Shown here: positions 10,407 through 24,202 of the stretch, piece by piece
How positions within the stretch are numbered: position 1 is the stretch's first letter
How the letters are laid out: every line of letters begins with the position of its first letter
Program-made: the position numbers and the translations under genes
The notes under the pieces: generated by a model
Database searches by the model: none
Told to the model about the DNA's origin: nothing
The model's input: only the letters and a program-made list of their open reading frames with translations
Assembly (NCBI GenBank): GCA_009103225.1
Contig: RHPI01003422.1
Coordinates: 9,379-73,378, forward strand
DNA: 64,000 nucleotides
Direction of reading: 5' to 3'
Source of the DNA: Chlorokybus atmophyticus
Lineage: Eukaryota > Streptophyta > Chlorokybophyceae > Chlorokybales > Chlorokybaceae

Positions 10407-13193
10407 GTATTGGAAAGTCTCACGTGATGCTGGCCTGTTGAGCCGTGGGGCGTCGACGGTTCATTTATTAGGCTGACCACGGACCCGTTTTCGTGCGTTT
10501 GGTACCTAAAAACAGGGAAGACCACATCATGGCTAGAGGTGTCACCCTCGAGCAAATTAGGGACAAGGGCACGGAGGGCTGCCCCGTTTCGCGCGAAACC
10601 GACTGCCGGCTTTGCTCATTGAGTGGTTTACATAACTCACTGACGCGGCTGACGCTGTGCTTTCTTTGCATTCTTGAGTGGCAGGGGGTCAGCGGCCATC
10701 GGGCAGCCCCGACGCTTCGCCGCCGTTGCTCGCCGGTTTGCTGACCGCTACAGAGCATCAACGCAGTGCGCACAACGGCGCCAGTCAAGAGCTGACACAC
10801 AGGGTCAAGCTCGGAGCCCTTGTGCAAACGGCGAAAGGCTGGCAGAATTGTCAAGAATCCTGGCGGTTTGGTGTATGAAGCTTGAGCCCACAGCTCTTCT
10901 GCTTCTCACAGCTACTACCGCATCAGCCTGAATACGGTCGTTATGCGCATACAACCCCACCCCCCAAATCAATGGAGGGTGTTGTAGGGCGGGGAGCATC
11001 CGCACAAATACGGAAAGCTACCTACTGACCTCAGGTAAGTTGCCTGCATGTGTTGTTGAGAACAATCCAAGATCTCCAAGGTGCATGCATAACCAATTAT
11101 GGAGTTGCTTAGCTAGCAACCTTAAGCAAAAGCTCACAATGCGGGCAATGTGCCAGCTTACTGCATAGGCACATCAAGCGATTACATGGATGGTATCATA
11201 GACACAACACATTCGCCCGCTAATCTTCAAGAGATATAAAAGAAGACAGCAGGCATACAGCTTAGCGTGCAGCAAGGTCAACCTGCAAAGCACATTAATG
11301 TAAATATATATAAGCATTCTCACATGCATCATATATTGTACTAGTTAACTGTTTTTGAAAGAGACCTTATTTGCGTTTTGTTTGATGTGCAATATTGTTT
11401 TCCGCTAGCTATCGTATGTGATAACCATCACAAACTGCTATTTGCATCAATTATCCACCTCATTTTTATGTTGTCGTAAGGGAAGCTAAAAACAAACAGG
11501 CAGACATTGGCAAGTATCGTGCAAGCTTGAGGTTAAGATTGGATCACGAGCAACATACAACATTGCTGTATCACTTTGTCACATGAAACATACAACCAGC
11601 ATTGAATGATTCCGCTTTATTTGCTATATACTTGAGGAGTTTAAAGCTTAGCTATGGTCAACTATATGTGTGCGTCGCTGAAAGAAGTTGGAGGAGATTG
11701 CGAAGGGTAGAAATCACGAGATTATACTTTTTGGGAGGCAGGTGTAATATCGTTGTGCATGGTGCCACGCACTCCAATCCATGACCACATGCGTGCACAT
11801 CAATCCACCACATACCCGTGTTATGAACATGACAATGTTTATGATGGCGCACTGGCAAACGACCGGTTGCACCATTCAATAAGCACTTAAATAAATGCGC
11901 ATGGATTGTGGCAACATTGAGCAACTTTGCAGTTGATCACATTGTATGCCGCCACACCCTATTCTTAAGGCAAGGAAAACAGGGGCCAAGCGAACCGCAA
12001 ACCCCCCCATCATAGCATGGACAAGCAAATTACGCAGTCAATCAACATAGCAGCACAGCAATATTCTAACACTAGACCAAGCTATATTGCTACTTGCTCC
12101 ACGCTGCTTTGCTACTTGCTGCTGATTGTCGCTCGATGATTAAGTCATGCGCCAAAGCTTGCACATAACTGCATAGGGCACGCGCAACATTACACACGCG
12201 CATATTCCAAACTTCGCGACTTCAGACTCTGGAGGCCAGTCAACCTTGCCTACTTGCGGTTCTAACACATCATCAATGTCTAAATATGCTATCTACTACT
12301 ACTACTACTATCTGTGGCGCTGCTGTTTCAGGTGGGGCACTTGTCATGCTCTGCCACTTTGCTGGGCGTGCTGCTGTTGGGCCCCAACACCACGCCATTA
12401 TTACTGTCGCTGCTACTATGCTTGCTGCCACTAACAGCTAATTGTCATTGTCCGTTTGGCAGAGATGCAAACCCTACAACTGCTTGCTATTGCTGTTGTA
12501 TGCAGTGATATGATGTGCTGACATCTAGCTTACGTCCCATCAGTGTCGTTGCATATGCTATAGGGGGCTGTCTCTGTGTACAGGATACATGACGTGCTAT
12601 GTATGCAAGGTAGCAAGCAGACAGCACCGGCCAATTACCTGCAGTGGCAGCGCTAATCATGCGGCAGGCAATGCATCTCAGCCTACCACCCCTTAAGAGA
12701 GATGCATCACAGTTACGACAAAATCAACACAGACATGAGCTCAGAACATGAGCATCCTCTCGGCAGTCGACACCTAGAACAGGACAACTACTACTACTTC
12801 CAAGATGGCAACAGATTTGGGTTAGTCTAGAGTGCTGTTTCACATGCCTGGTGTTGCAGACGCAAAACAGTACACCAGTACGAGACTACTAAGTATGGCG
12901 GCGGTCAAAATCTGAACACCCCCCACGCAAGGGCTCATGCTTCAAACAGCAGAAAGTTCCTTCGCCTGGGCAACAGTGGAGCTGCATGACACAGTCAGCG
13001 TGAGATGCAGAAGCGTAGCTGGACAACACTTGTACGCACAGATGCGCGCGCAGATTGAGAAGAGGAACGAGTTTGTCAGAGCAGGACAATACAAACAAAA
13101 CAAACAAAATTTGGCAAACAAATTGTTCAAGTGGTATATAGCATAGCCAACAAAATCATTGAAAGACAAAACCACACTGATGCAGTAAAGAAC
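10407..13193. other. Intergenic DNA with no supported gene
   Basis: I see no exon with a plausible frame and splice sites here. The first 550 bp are GC-moderate unique DNA. The rest is AT-richer and includes a (CTA)n run at about 12291-12309. The end nearest 13193 is the 3' flank of the GapA gene. Confidence 0.6.
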
Positions 13194-15257
<2,064 letters not shown>

Positions 15258-17755
15258 GGTGGCAGCTGCTGACCTGCTCCCGCCGCCTGCGTCGCACCGT
15301 GACACACCACCACACCAAAGACCACACCGCGCCCCTCACCCAACATTATCATGTGGGCACTTACACGTGGCGCAATCGGAGCCACGCTTCTCATCAAATT
15401 GTGTGCACATTGACATGTGACATCTGGAAAAACATCAAGTTTCACCATGCCTAGAGGCTGCAGCCGCAATCGATGATGATTAACCTACAATCTACGACAA
15501 GCATATATTACCAATAACCAAGCTGTAGATCATGCAACAGAAATATTGGATCTCATATATCATTAAGGTCAAACCGTACCAAAAATTTTATTCAACATCT
15601 CGTAATTGCGCCGGACGCTTATATGATGTATAAAATGAGTTGCAATGATTGATTTCAAAGTCAGTATTCATATAAGATGTGGATGCTTGTTAATAAACGA
15701 AATATGCATTTATGGGCATGAAGCTATGTGATCCGACGTACCAACGCCGTTGTGGCTGTTGCGGATTTGCTTGAGTTAATTCTTGAGGTAGTTGAACAAC
15801 CAAAGACATATGTACTTGTAAGCAATTAGCCATATAAGCTGTTTACTTAATGATGCTGCAGTGACTGCCATGGAGCTTATGGTTGAATAGGTTTACACGG
15901 AAGTGTAATTTAAGGCGACGTTAGTCTGTACCTTAATTGCATGCAAATTAGCAAACTGAATTGCAAGCAATCACCATTGTGGGAAGGTTCGTGGCGGAGT
16001 GTTGGTCTATAGTGTGCGCGGTGCACATGTTCTTGCATGCAATGTGTGCGTGCATGTGCGTAGCTGCGCATAGCTTTTTATTCTTATTGCAGTATAATGC
16101 GGGGTTAAGGCACGGTGTGTCATTATTACAATATAGGCTATTGAAACATGTACACTGCAACTAATTTCAGCAAGCACTGTCACTTCAAGGTAACCACGCA
16201 ATTTGCATTCCCGCTGCAAAGTATTTAGTTAGCAAATTACATCACCCTCGATGTATAAAAAGTCGAGCACAAGCAGTGGGCAAGTATTTATTATAGAATC
16301 ATTATGGAAAATAAAAGCCGATCGCAAGTCACATCGTGGCCATCTTGGTTGCATTTCACAAAGGCGACACGCATATTTCACTTGTGTGTTTGCTTGGCAT
16401 GATGAGAGCACTGCCTTCAATAGTACATTAAAATGCGTGATGATCGGCATACCAATGAACAACAATCGTTATGTCTACCTCGCCAATCATCTCCTCAACT
16501 TGTACAAACCATGATAGGACCAAACACACGCACATGTGGATAAACCTTAAAGCTCTTTGAAATTTGTCAAGGAGTGTTACGGTTTGTGGACAACGTGTTG
16601 GTGGTGGATGTGCCGAGGGTGCACACATTCATGTACATAGAATTACAAAGTAATACAAGCATGCTGATGCATTGGCAGGTGGGGTGTACCCGCAGGATAC
16701 CACCTTGTCTTTAGCTACATGTACGTCAGGAGGTACCGACCCCGTACATCCGACTACAGCAAACATCAGAGTAGGGTTCCGCCNNNNNNNNNNNNNNNNN
16801 NNNNNNNNNNNNNNNNNNNNNNNNNNNNNNNNNNNNNNNNNNNNNNNNNNNNNNNNNNNNNNNNNNNNNNNNNNNNNNNNNNNNNNNNNNNNNNNNNNNN
16901 NNNNNNNNNNNNNNNNNNNNNNNNNNNNNNNNNNNNNNNCCCCGTCAATGAGAAGTTCTGTAGTTGGCCTTATCAAATCTCACTACAATTAGCAGTGTAC
17001 AACCCATGACGCTAACCATAGCAGCCACAAGCACATGCATGTGCGCAACAGCGCTTTCGATTCTAATACACACGAGCTGAACAAACAGTAAGATCACGTC
17101 AACACCAGCCACTTCTTGCCATCACGAATTCTGCATGCCAGCATGCAGGCCTCACACCAGGCGCATAGCTACATTCATTACAACAAATCACGGGGCAAGT
17201 CGTGGTGCTCACCAGCCTGGCCTAACAGGCAACTAGTCACCCACTTAAACACCGCCAACTCCTCCGAGCACGCTTCAGCTCGCAGCTTCTCAGCCCGCAC
17301 ATCTACGCAAAGCTCAACATGCGACTGGCAATCTCAGCAAATGGAAGGAGACACTGAGTGTGCCAAAGGTCTCGGCCGGTAGGGGATGTACCTGCCTCTC
17401 GGTGTGTGGTCGCTGTTCTACTTATTGCTTGCGCAATTGCAATGCATCCGCTGAACAAGGTGGGGTGCAGCTCACAGCAGCACGATCTGTCAACATCTTC
17501 TAAGCCAGCTGCTGCTTACTGCGATCATAGCATTACCCACCCGCACATTCTAATAATATGTACACCACTCACAATGAGACCTATGCAACACTAGGGTAGC
17601 GTACACTACAGTTGGCGGTGCGCACTGCTGCTGAGTATGTCCAGCAGCGCCGACTGCGACTGCTTAAGCACATCAGGCTCCAGCCGTTGAGCAAAACTCG
17701 ATGCGGGCAAAAACGCCTGTACACCCAACCCACTGGACTGCACCCCTTGCAACAC
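15258..17755. other. Intergenic DNA, includes an assembly gap
   Basis: This AT-rich stretch between GapA and the membrane-protein gene shows no supported exon. About 300 bp next to GapA are GC-rich and probably hold its promoter and leader. The last 150 bp still resemble the 3' flank duplicated at 3.8-4.0 kb, including a frame ending at about 17595. Confidence 0.6.
16784..16939. other. Assembly gap (156 N)
   Basis: A run of undetermined bases. Open frames spanning it are artefacts of reading N as sense codons. Confidence 1.
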
Positions 17756-20441
17756 CTATTGTCCAAAAACAAAGAGGACGGTCAGCAGCAACGACAACAC
17801 CACAATGATAGCCTGGTAAGTAGTTGCTGATATTGACTGAGTTGCAGCAATCAGCTCTGCATCACAATACCTGGTGGCATGTCGCAAGGTCTGTCCAGCC
17901 ACTTTCTCCAACGCTGAGGAGCTGCGCTTTCATCGTCTTATCGACAAATACGGCCGCCTCAACAGCTTTGCGCGCAGCTGCAGGTGCAGTGTACCCTTCG
18001 GGCAAACTGCTGCTCCGCGAGGTGTGCAACCGCAACACCTGGGCTGCTGCACACCATCGCACATTCGCAATTGCATCAGACATAGTGTCACCGGATGCAG
18101 CTGGCGTGGCATAAATGACACCAACCACCTGCACACAAGGATGAAAAACTTGTCTGCATGCAAGCACAAGTGCATGCACACGCTTACGCATAAGCAGCGG
18201 ATGGTATGCTGACTTACACTGGCGAGTCGGTCGGTGAGGATGGTGTGGTGCGTATGTGCGTTGTGAATGTCGTTGTCACACTGCAGCATGCGAACAAAGT
18301 TGCAAACCATTAAGCGGCCTGCGGCATCAGCCTCGATGCAGTAAGTTGGATCATTCGGATCAACCAAACCGTCCACCAGCAGCACATGTTCCAGCCCCAT
18401 GTACATATCAAACACCTAAAATGTCTACATTAGTTGCAAGCGCATACAAGCGATGACAGGCTACTCTTTAACACTGGCTCACCTTGTACATCCCAACATT
18501 TATCGCTACAGGCAGCGACTTGGCCCGAAAGGTGGGGTAATTGTTGTCGAAGTTGTCTTTGGGATACATGCGGAACGCCTGGTCTCTGATCTCGTATGCC
18601 GCCACCATGTTGGCCGGGAGGTAGCCAGGAGTCTGGCTCTCGCCCAGGTCCGTGCAGTCTCCGAACGGCTCTGGTGCAGCCGTGTGGTTGCGAAACTCCA
18701 AAGCCCACTGCCTCTGCCATGCACAAGCTGCATATGGTGAGACAAAATGCACACTTGCGGACTTGCACTTGCAGAGTACAACCTGAGGCATATGTTTCGC
18801 ACCAGGTTGATGGCGCGGTGCTCAGTATCTGGATAAAAGGTTACTGAGCTTGGTCCATAAGGGAAGGGACTGATGGTTGCTTGCTGCCAGACTGTGGTAT
18901 ACAACTGCAGGCATCCACAACAGAGAGAGCTCGCATGTGTTAAAGGTGTTTATGTACACCCATCCGATTGAACACGCACACACGCACTTATGTCGATTCG
19001 CAAGTGCAAATGTGCTGTACATGACAAGGATATAGCACCGACATGTACACACGCACCGTGTCATGCCCTTCCTCATACCCAGGTATCCACAAGGATGCCT
19101 GCACATAACCTTCATCTCCACGCGTCATTTCCAAAAAGCTACGATCGGTGAACACGCGTGCACGACATACTGCCGCAGCATCGCTCAGCCCAGGAACAGG
19201 CTCAACCTGCAGTCATGTGCATGTCGCAATCAGTTGTTGTGTATTGTTGCTGTTGCTGTTGCTATTGTTGTTGCCCTTCTATTGGTACACAAGCGACGCA
19301 CCAACACAAAGGCAAGCTATTGACCGCTGTGAGCTGAAAAGCCCGCACCCGAACCTGCTGCAGCAGGTGAGGCAGTCGCCACTCAAAGAACCGCGCGTAG
19401 TTCTCACCCGCCAGCGGGGTCCACTTGTCATCATCTCCAGGGTACAGGTATTTGTGTATGTGGTCTGTTCTGTTCTGCACAGACACGAGCACCGACCCAT
19501 CCTCAGTTGTGACGTGCGTCCTGTGCTAGCATACACACTGCAAGCCATGTGCTACTGACCAGGAGTATAAGTCTGACAGCCGTCATGATGGGTGTTTCGT
19601 ACATCGCCAGGGAATCGCCCAGCATCGCACGTATGAAGCCTGCAGACATGAACTCAACATTGATGGACACAGATTGTGCATGCATGATCAGGGGCACGAT
19701 CATTAGCCAAGTGATTGGTATGTTGAACTAGTACATGTTGCATGCTAGGACACACCTGGAGTGTCCAATCCGCGAGCGTTCCAGAAGCCAGTGCCCGCAT
19801 ACCTCTTTCTCCTCCACTGCTCAGGCTGCGCCTCTAAGTACTGATCATGCGGCAGCCGCCTGATTGAACACATGGTCACGCAGGGGATTGCTCGCAACAC
19901 TGTCCGCAATGCACCAGCAGAGATAACGAGGCATGGTGTGTTGCACGCATCTCGCAAAAATCATTGCATAGCTTATGGCTGAGACACCGGCTGCTAACAA
20001 CTAATGAGACACTTCCCATCAATGCTACAATCACACTCACCTTGTCCAGTAGCCGTAGCTTGGGGCCTCCCAGACGGAGTAATCACCGTCAGGATCGAGG
20101 CGCTTGCAGGCTGCAGCTTCAACATGCTCAGCCTGTAATTGCTGTTGCTGTTGTTGTTGCTGTCCTCCTCCTTCTTGCTGCTGCTGCTGCTGTAGGAGAA
20201 GTCGCCGCCCTGCAGAGGACGCATGCCTCCGCACTCCAGCTGGGACAGCAGCGGCGGCGGCGGCGAGAGGTGCGCTGCAAGGGCCAAGCAGGAGAAGCGC
20301 GAGAAGCACAGCCGCAGCAGTCCGCAGGCTCACAAGCTGCTGCTGCTGCTGCTGCTGCTGATTCTGCTGCCCCCTTGCAGCAACCACAACACCAACCCCA
20401 CCTCTGCGGCGGATGACGATAGAGGCGCAAGGCATTGTCAT
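17756..20441 (-). CDS. Unrecognised secreted or single-pass membrane protein
   Basis: I do not recognise the family. Exons 20441-20041, an uncertain exon ending at 19756, 19639-19560, 19474-19355, 19206-19057, 18904-18803, 18713-18483, 18415-18218, 18128-17871 and 17812-17756 carry GT-AG sites, and those from 19756 on join in frame. The N-terminus has a hydrophobic stretch (AAAVLLALLLLGPCSAPLA) preceded and followed by polyglutamine runs, consistent with a signal peptide or anchor. The body is rich in aromatic residues (for example WRRKRYAGTGFWNARG, YPGDDDKWTPLAGENYARFF). The last 18 residues form a hydrophobic helix, AIIVVLSLLLTVLFVFGQ, followed directly by TAG. The likely topology is a large outside domain held by a C-terminal membrane helix. 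The acceptor of exon 2 could not be fixed. The same frame stays open for 50 codons beyond the TAG. A decayed partial copy lies at 3.1-4.0 kb. Confidence 0.7.
20128..20362. repeat. CAG/CTG triplet runs encoding polyglutamine
   Basis: Two clusters of CTG/TTG triplets (about 20138-20195 and 20335-20362) fall in the first exon of the membrane-protein gene and read as Gln runs on the - strand. Antisense frames through them appear as poly-Cys or poly-Leu and are not genes. Confidence 0.8.
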
Positions 20442-20743
20442 AAGCAGCAAGCCAGAGACTAGCTGAGTGCTGCGGCGCTAATTAGGCCTAGGCACGACCC
20501 TCAAGCAAAGCTGTGCAGCAGTTTCAGCTTCCATGCAGAACGCACAGCGCAGCTAACGTCAAGGTCAAAGGCCTAAGCGTTGCCGTTGCTGCTACTTTGC
20601 CAGCTGTCAGACGCACGGCATTGAGACACAACAAACGCGCACAAGTGCCCTTGCTCATAGAAATACACACTCCAAAGCAGGCAATATCACGGTAACAAAG
20701 AGAGTACTCGTTGTCCAACTGCTTGTACAGCCGTTTGCCTCAC

Positions 20744-21100
20744 CTGAAGCACGCCCATGTGCCATGCGTGAAATGATGTGACGTGAGATGTGACAGCTGC
20801 TGCCTCTCCAGTCTCCCATGTCCAGCTCTGCTTGAGCGTGGCCGTCCATCTCGTCGTGGTCGCTGTCGTCGTCGTCATGATGGCTTGTGAAAGGATGCGT
20901 GGCAGTAAGCCGCGCACATCGCCGCCTCCGCCGCCGCAATGGGCGGCGGAGGTGCCACCGTCCGTGCTGTCCAACACGTGCAGCAGTGCATTCCTCGCTA
21001 AGGGAATCGTATCAACATCATTTGCCCCGCCAGTTGCCAAGTCGAGCAGAACATGCGCGGGGCCCCCCCGTACCTTTTTTACCCTTGGTGATGTAAGTGA
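20744..21100 (-). CDS. Possible exon of unknown gene
   Basis: An open frame reading VKKVRGGPAHVLLDLATGG through SFHAWHMGVLQ ends at a good donor, CAG|GTGAGG, at 20744/20743. It contains a Gly run and a Thr run. No start codon context, partner exon or homology is evident. It could be a 5' exon of the gene that begins at 20441 or a separate small gene, so this is a weak call. Confidence 0.25.
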
Positions 21101-21170
21101 CTTAATCATTTTGTACTGTATACTTTGCTTCCCACACCTTCCGATATATATGCACAGTCTGACTCAGAAA

Positions 21171-21197
21171 ACCATTGATGGTGGCACCATCAATGGT
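21171..21197. other. Perfect 12-bp hairpin with 3-nt loop
   Basis: ACCATTGATGGT (21171-21182) and ACCATCAATGGT (21186-21197) are exact reverse complements around GGC, in intergenic DNA. Confidence 0.6.
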
Positions 21198-21199
21198 GT

Positions 21200-22289
21200 A
21201 TAAGAATTTATTTGAACAGAAATTCTGCTGATGGTTTTGTTCTGCAATTGCACACTCTTCAGCATTGTGTACATTTGATTGGATTTATGTAACTCGTAGC
21301 GGTGTGCGCATTGTTAGGGTGGGTGTTTAGTGGTGGGGAAGCGCAAATGCAACATGACACAACATGTGGTAGTTGTCATGTGGTAGCGAAAGGTTTGGGC
21401 AGGCCCTTTTCAGCTGTGTTGGTTGGCTTGTCCGTTTAGCAATGATGCTTGCCCTAATGCCACACTGATCATTTAGCAGTTGATATCATCATAAGCAATA
21501 CGTGTGCAATGATCCAATTTCATAATCGATCAACTCATGATCTCACGAATTATAACTTGGAAGGCAATAGTTACGCATGTGCCACCTTGAATTGTTTGCA
21601 TGACCTACAAACATATCATCAAATTTAATTGCACAAACCGCTGTATATATTTTTCAACATGTTGATGTACAGTTTATCATATTGCATATTAGCAATCATG
21701 CATCAAGCAATGATTGCATAGTGCATGCTTAACACATGCATATACGTGATTAGTGCACTTGATTTTGTACATTATTATAAATAAATGCAGTTTATATGAC
21801 ACTTTTGCTTAAATGCGACCCTACTCTTATGCAGTAGAATTGCGGTTTGCAAACAAGTTAGGTTTTGTTTGTGTTGATTGCATACCAGGCTAAAATCACG
21901 GTAATTAAGTATATGATATATACATCATATGCGCATCGGTTATGCTGTACGCAGATGCGTAATAAGCATATGTACATGTGCATGGATTATGCACTTACAA
22001 AAGGTGCAAAAACTATATACTATATTGTATGCAGTTTTAGGTGTATAGTGCACTTGAGAATTCTTCATGTGTTGAGTAACTTAGCATTTGCATCAGGAGG
22101 TCATGCTTTTTGCAACTCTACCATTCGGTATGCATGCATGGACTCCCAAGATCATGCCGCATAAAATATAATGCTGCATGTCAACTTCAAGTTCCGGTCT
22201 ACGTGCTGTGCACTTATTTGTCGGTATCACTTATATGGTGCACATGCACCCTTAGTGTATGTACACATAAGGTGTAATTCGGGCACACA
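21200..22289. other. AT-rich intergenic DNA, no gene seen
   Basis: AT-rich DNA up to the retrotransposon target site. I find no exon-like frame and no RNA gene signature. Confidence 0.6.
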
Positions 22290-22294
22290 TGTTA
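22290..22294. repeat. Target-site duplication TGTTA, left copy
   Basis: The five bases before the 5' LTR match those after the 3' LTR at 26726-26730, marking the insertion site. Confidence 0.9.
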
Positions 22295-22965
22295 TGTAAC
22301 AGTCAAGGCCAAATTTTGTGATTTTCATGGCCGTTTTAGGCCTTATTTGTAAGGTACATGTTTTTTATGACTTGTGGCGGATATCGGCGAGTTATGAGTC
22401 TGCCGCGGATATCGACCGGGGCCCAAGACCAGTCCGGAAGGTGCCAGAAAACGGAGGGCCAGTCGAGAAGGGCTCGACCAGATTTCTGGAAGGGCCTGGC
22501 GCCAAGTAGTATAACTTGACCATATGAGCAGCAAATTAGGAGATCTTTAGTGCGTTGGAAAGGTCTAGAAGTGTACTACAAGATTCTGCAATTATATCTT
22601 AGCTTCTAGTTCCGTCTAGCGCTAGAATCGTCTAGACAGTAGCATGTGCAGACTGGTAGGTATAAAAGTGACATTGTACAATTTGCAATACAACCTTTAG
22701 CTCCCTAGTTTCTTGTGTGCAAGCTTGGTGGTGGCTAGAAGGGGTTGCTAGCGTGTGTCCACTGGTGTGTGCTTGCTTGTGTGACGATCCAAGGCGCTAC
22801 ACAAGTCGGTGTGTAGCTTCGAGCGCATGCGCGTGCGCACGCGAGTGGCGGGGCGCGCGTGTGTGCTTGGCAGAGGGGGCAAGGTTCCGGTGTGAATACC
22901 GTGTCTTGGTGAGAGGGTTGTGGATTGGACCAACTCACAGGTGACAAGGCACGAGCACCGTCACA
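22295..22965 (+). repeat. 5' long terminal repeat (671 bp)
   Basis: It begins TGTAACAG and ends CCGTCACA, the usual TG...CA ends. From 22327 onward it matches the 3' LTR over about 640 bp, with only three substitutions and one single-base indel that I could count by eye. It contains a TATA box at 22661. Confidence 0.95.
22661..22667 (+). promoter_or_regulatory. TATA box of the LTR promoter
   Basis: TATAAAA occurs once in each LTR (also at 26435) about 305 bp before the LTR end, suitably placed for transcription from the U3/R boundary. Confidence 0.7.
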
Positions 22966-22967
22966 AC

Positions 22968-22980
22968 TGGTATCGGAGCA
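22968..22980 (+). promoter_or_regulatory. Primer-binding site, initiator tRNA-Met type
   Basis: TGGTATCGGAGCA begins two bases after the 5' LTR. It resembles the TGGTATCAGAGC site complementary to the 3' end of initiator tRNA-Met used by many plant retrotransposons. Confidence 0.8.
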
Positions 22981-23047
22981 CGGTTTACGAAGGTGAGAGA
23001 GGAAGTGTGTGGGCGTTTACACTTTTCATTCGGAAGCGGAGTGTAGT

Positions 23048-24088
23048 ATGTTAGTGGAGATGGAGGATGCTCGCATGGAAAAGCTTCAAGCTGCCATCTT
23101 AGCATTAAGAGAAGAGCTTCATCACACGCAAGCGGCGGCACAAGCACAACGCGAGGCGTATGAGCATGCGATGGCGCGTGTACAAATTCCCATGGCATAA
23201 AGCTCGCGCGTGCATGTGAAGGTGCCAAAGCCCAAGCCATTCAGGGGTTAACGTGATGGAGATGCAGTGGATGAATGGATTTTTCAAGTATCGTCTTGGT
23301 TGAAGCTCACGGAGGTGCCCACGCATCTGCACGTGGAGGTTGCAGCGACATTGCTTGAAGGTGCAGCACTTGTGTGGTGGAGGCATCGATGTACGCGTGT
23401 TGCAAACGGGTTGGCGCTACCATTGACCACCATGGAAGAGTTGGCACTGGAGGTCAGGCATCAATTTGTTCCCGTTGAGAGCGTGAAGGCCGCACGCGAC
23501 AAACTTGCAGCCCTTGTGCAAATGGGGTCGGTGATGGCGTACACGGCCGCGTTTCAGCGATTGGTGATGTCCATACCCAATATGACCGAGGAGGAGCAGC
23601 TGGACAGGTATACACGTGGGTTAAAACCTTTGGGGCGTAAAAAAGTGGAGCTACGGGACCCGAAGACACTCGCGGAGGCTATACGCATCGCGGAGCGTCT
23701 CGACGCGTTGTACTTCAAGTCCACCACAAGAAACACTGACTGGAGGCAAATGCATGGTGATCAGCCCCGGGGAGGCTTTCAACAAGCATGGAGACGAGGT
23801 GGACCAAGTTTAGCACTTGCCAATGGAGGTGGAGCTGACTCTGGGCCTGCACCAATGGAGGTGGGTGCCATACACACGCATGGAAGTGAGGCGAAGCACG
23901 GCGGACGTGGTGAAAGAGGTAAAGGTGTGCGCAAGTGTTATGCATGTGGGTCGACGGAGCATTTGGCGTACGGATGCCCCAAACGAAGCACGCAAAGGCC
24001 AACACCGGATGGCAACCCTCGCCGTGATCGTCGCGTCAACACCATGGAGCAAAATGGCGTGGAGCAGGAAAACGACTTCCCCCAGTAG
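23048..24088 (+). pseudogene. gag region of the retrotransposon, interrupted
   Basis: It encodes a capsid-type protein: an N-terminal Glu/Gln-rich coiled segment, a retrotransposon gag core with DAVDEWIFQ and TLLEGAALVWWRHR, and a CX2CX4HX4C zinc knuckle (CYACGSTEHLAYGC, 23936-23977). Two in-frame TAA codons at 23198-23200 and 23249-23251 split the N-terminus from the core, and a TAG at 24086-24088 ends the frame. About 100 bp that continue in another frame join it to protease. Disrupted. Confidence 0.85.
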
Positions 24089-24202
24089 GTGAGGAGGCTA
24101 CTGCTGGGGATAGGAAGGAGCCTTATGCACGGACGGATGCTGTGACATTTCCATTAAAGAAGCAAGAGGAGATGGCTTTAAACGCGCCAATGGTGGTGAG
24201 TT

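Noticed and set aside
16629-17009. Frames spanning 16.8-16.9 kb
   Set aside because: They cross a run of N and have no independent support.
20104-20462. Poly-Cys, poly-Leu and poly-Ala frames
   Set aside because: Shadow frames of the polyglutamine-encoding first exon of the membrane-protein gene.
22717-22947. Open frames inside the LTRs (also 26477-26758)
   Set aside because: Repeated non-coding LTR sequence. The frames have no counterpart in gag or pol.
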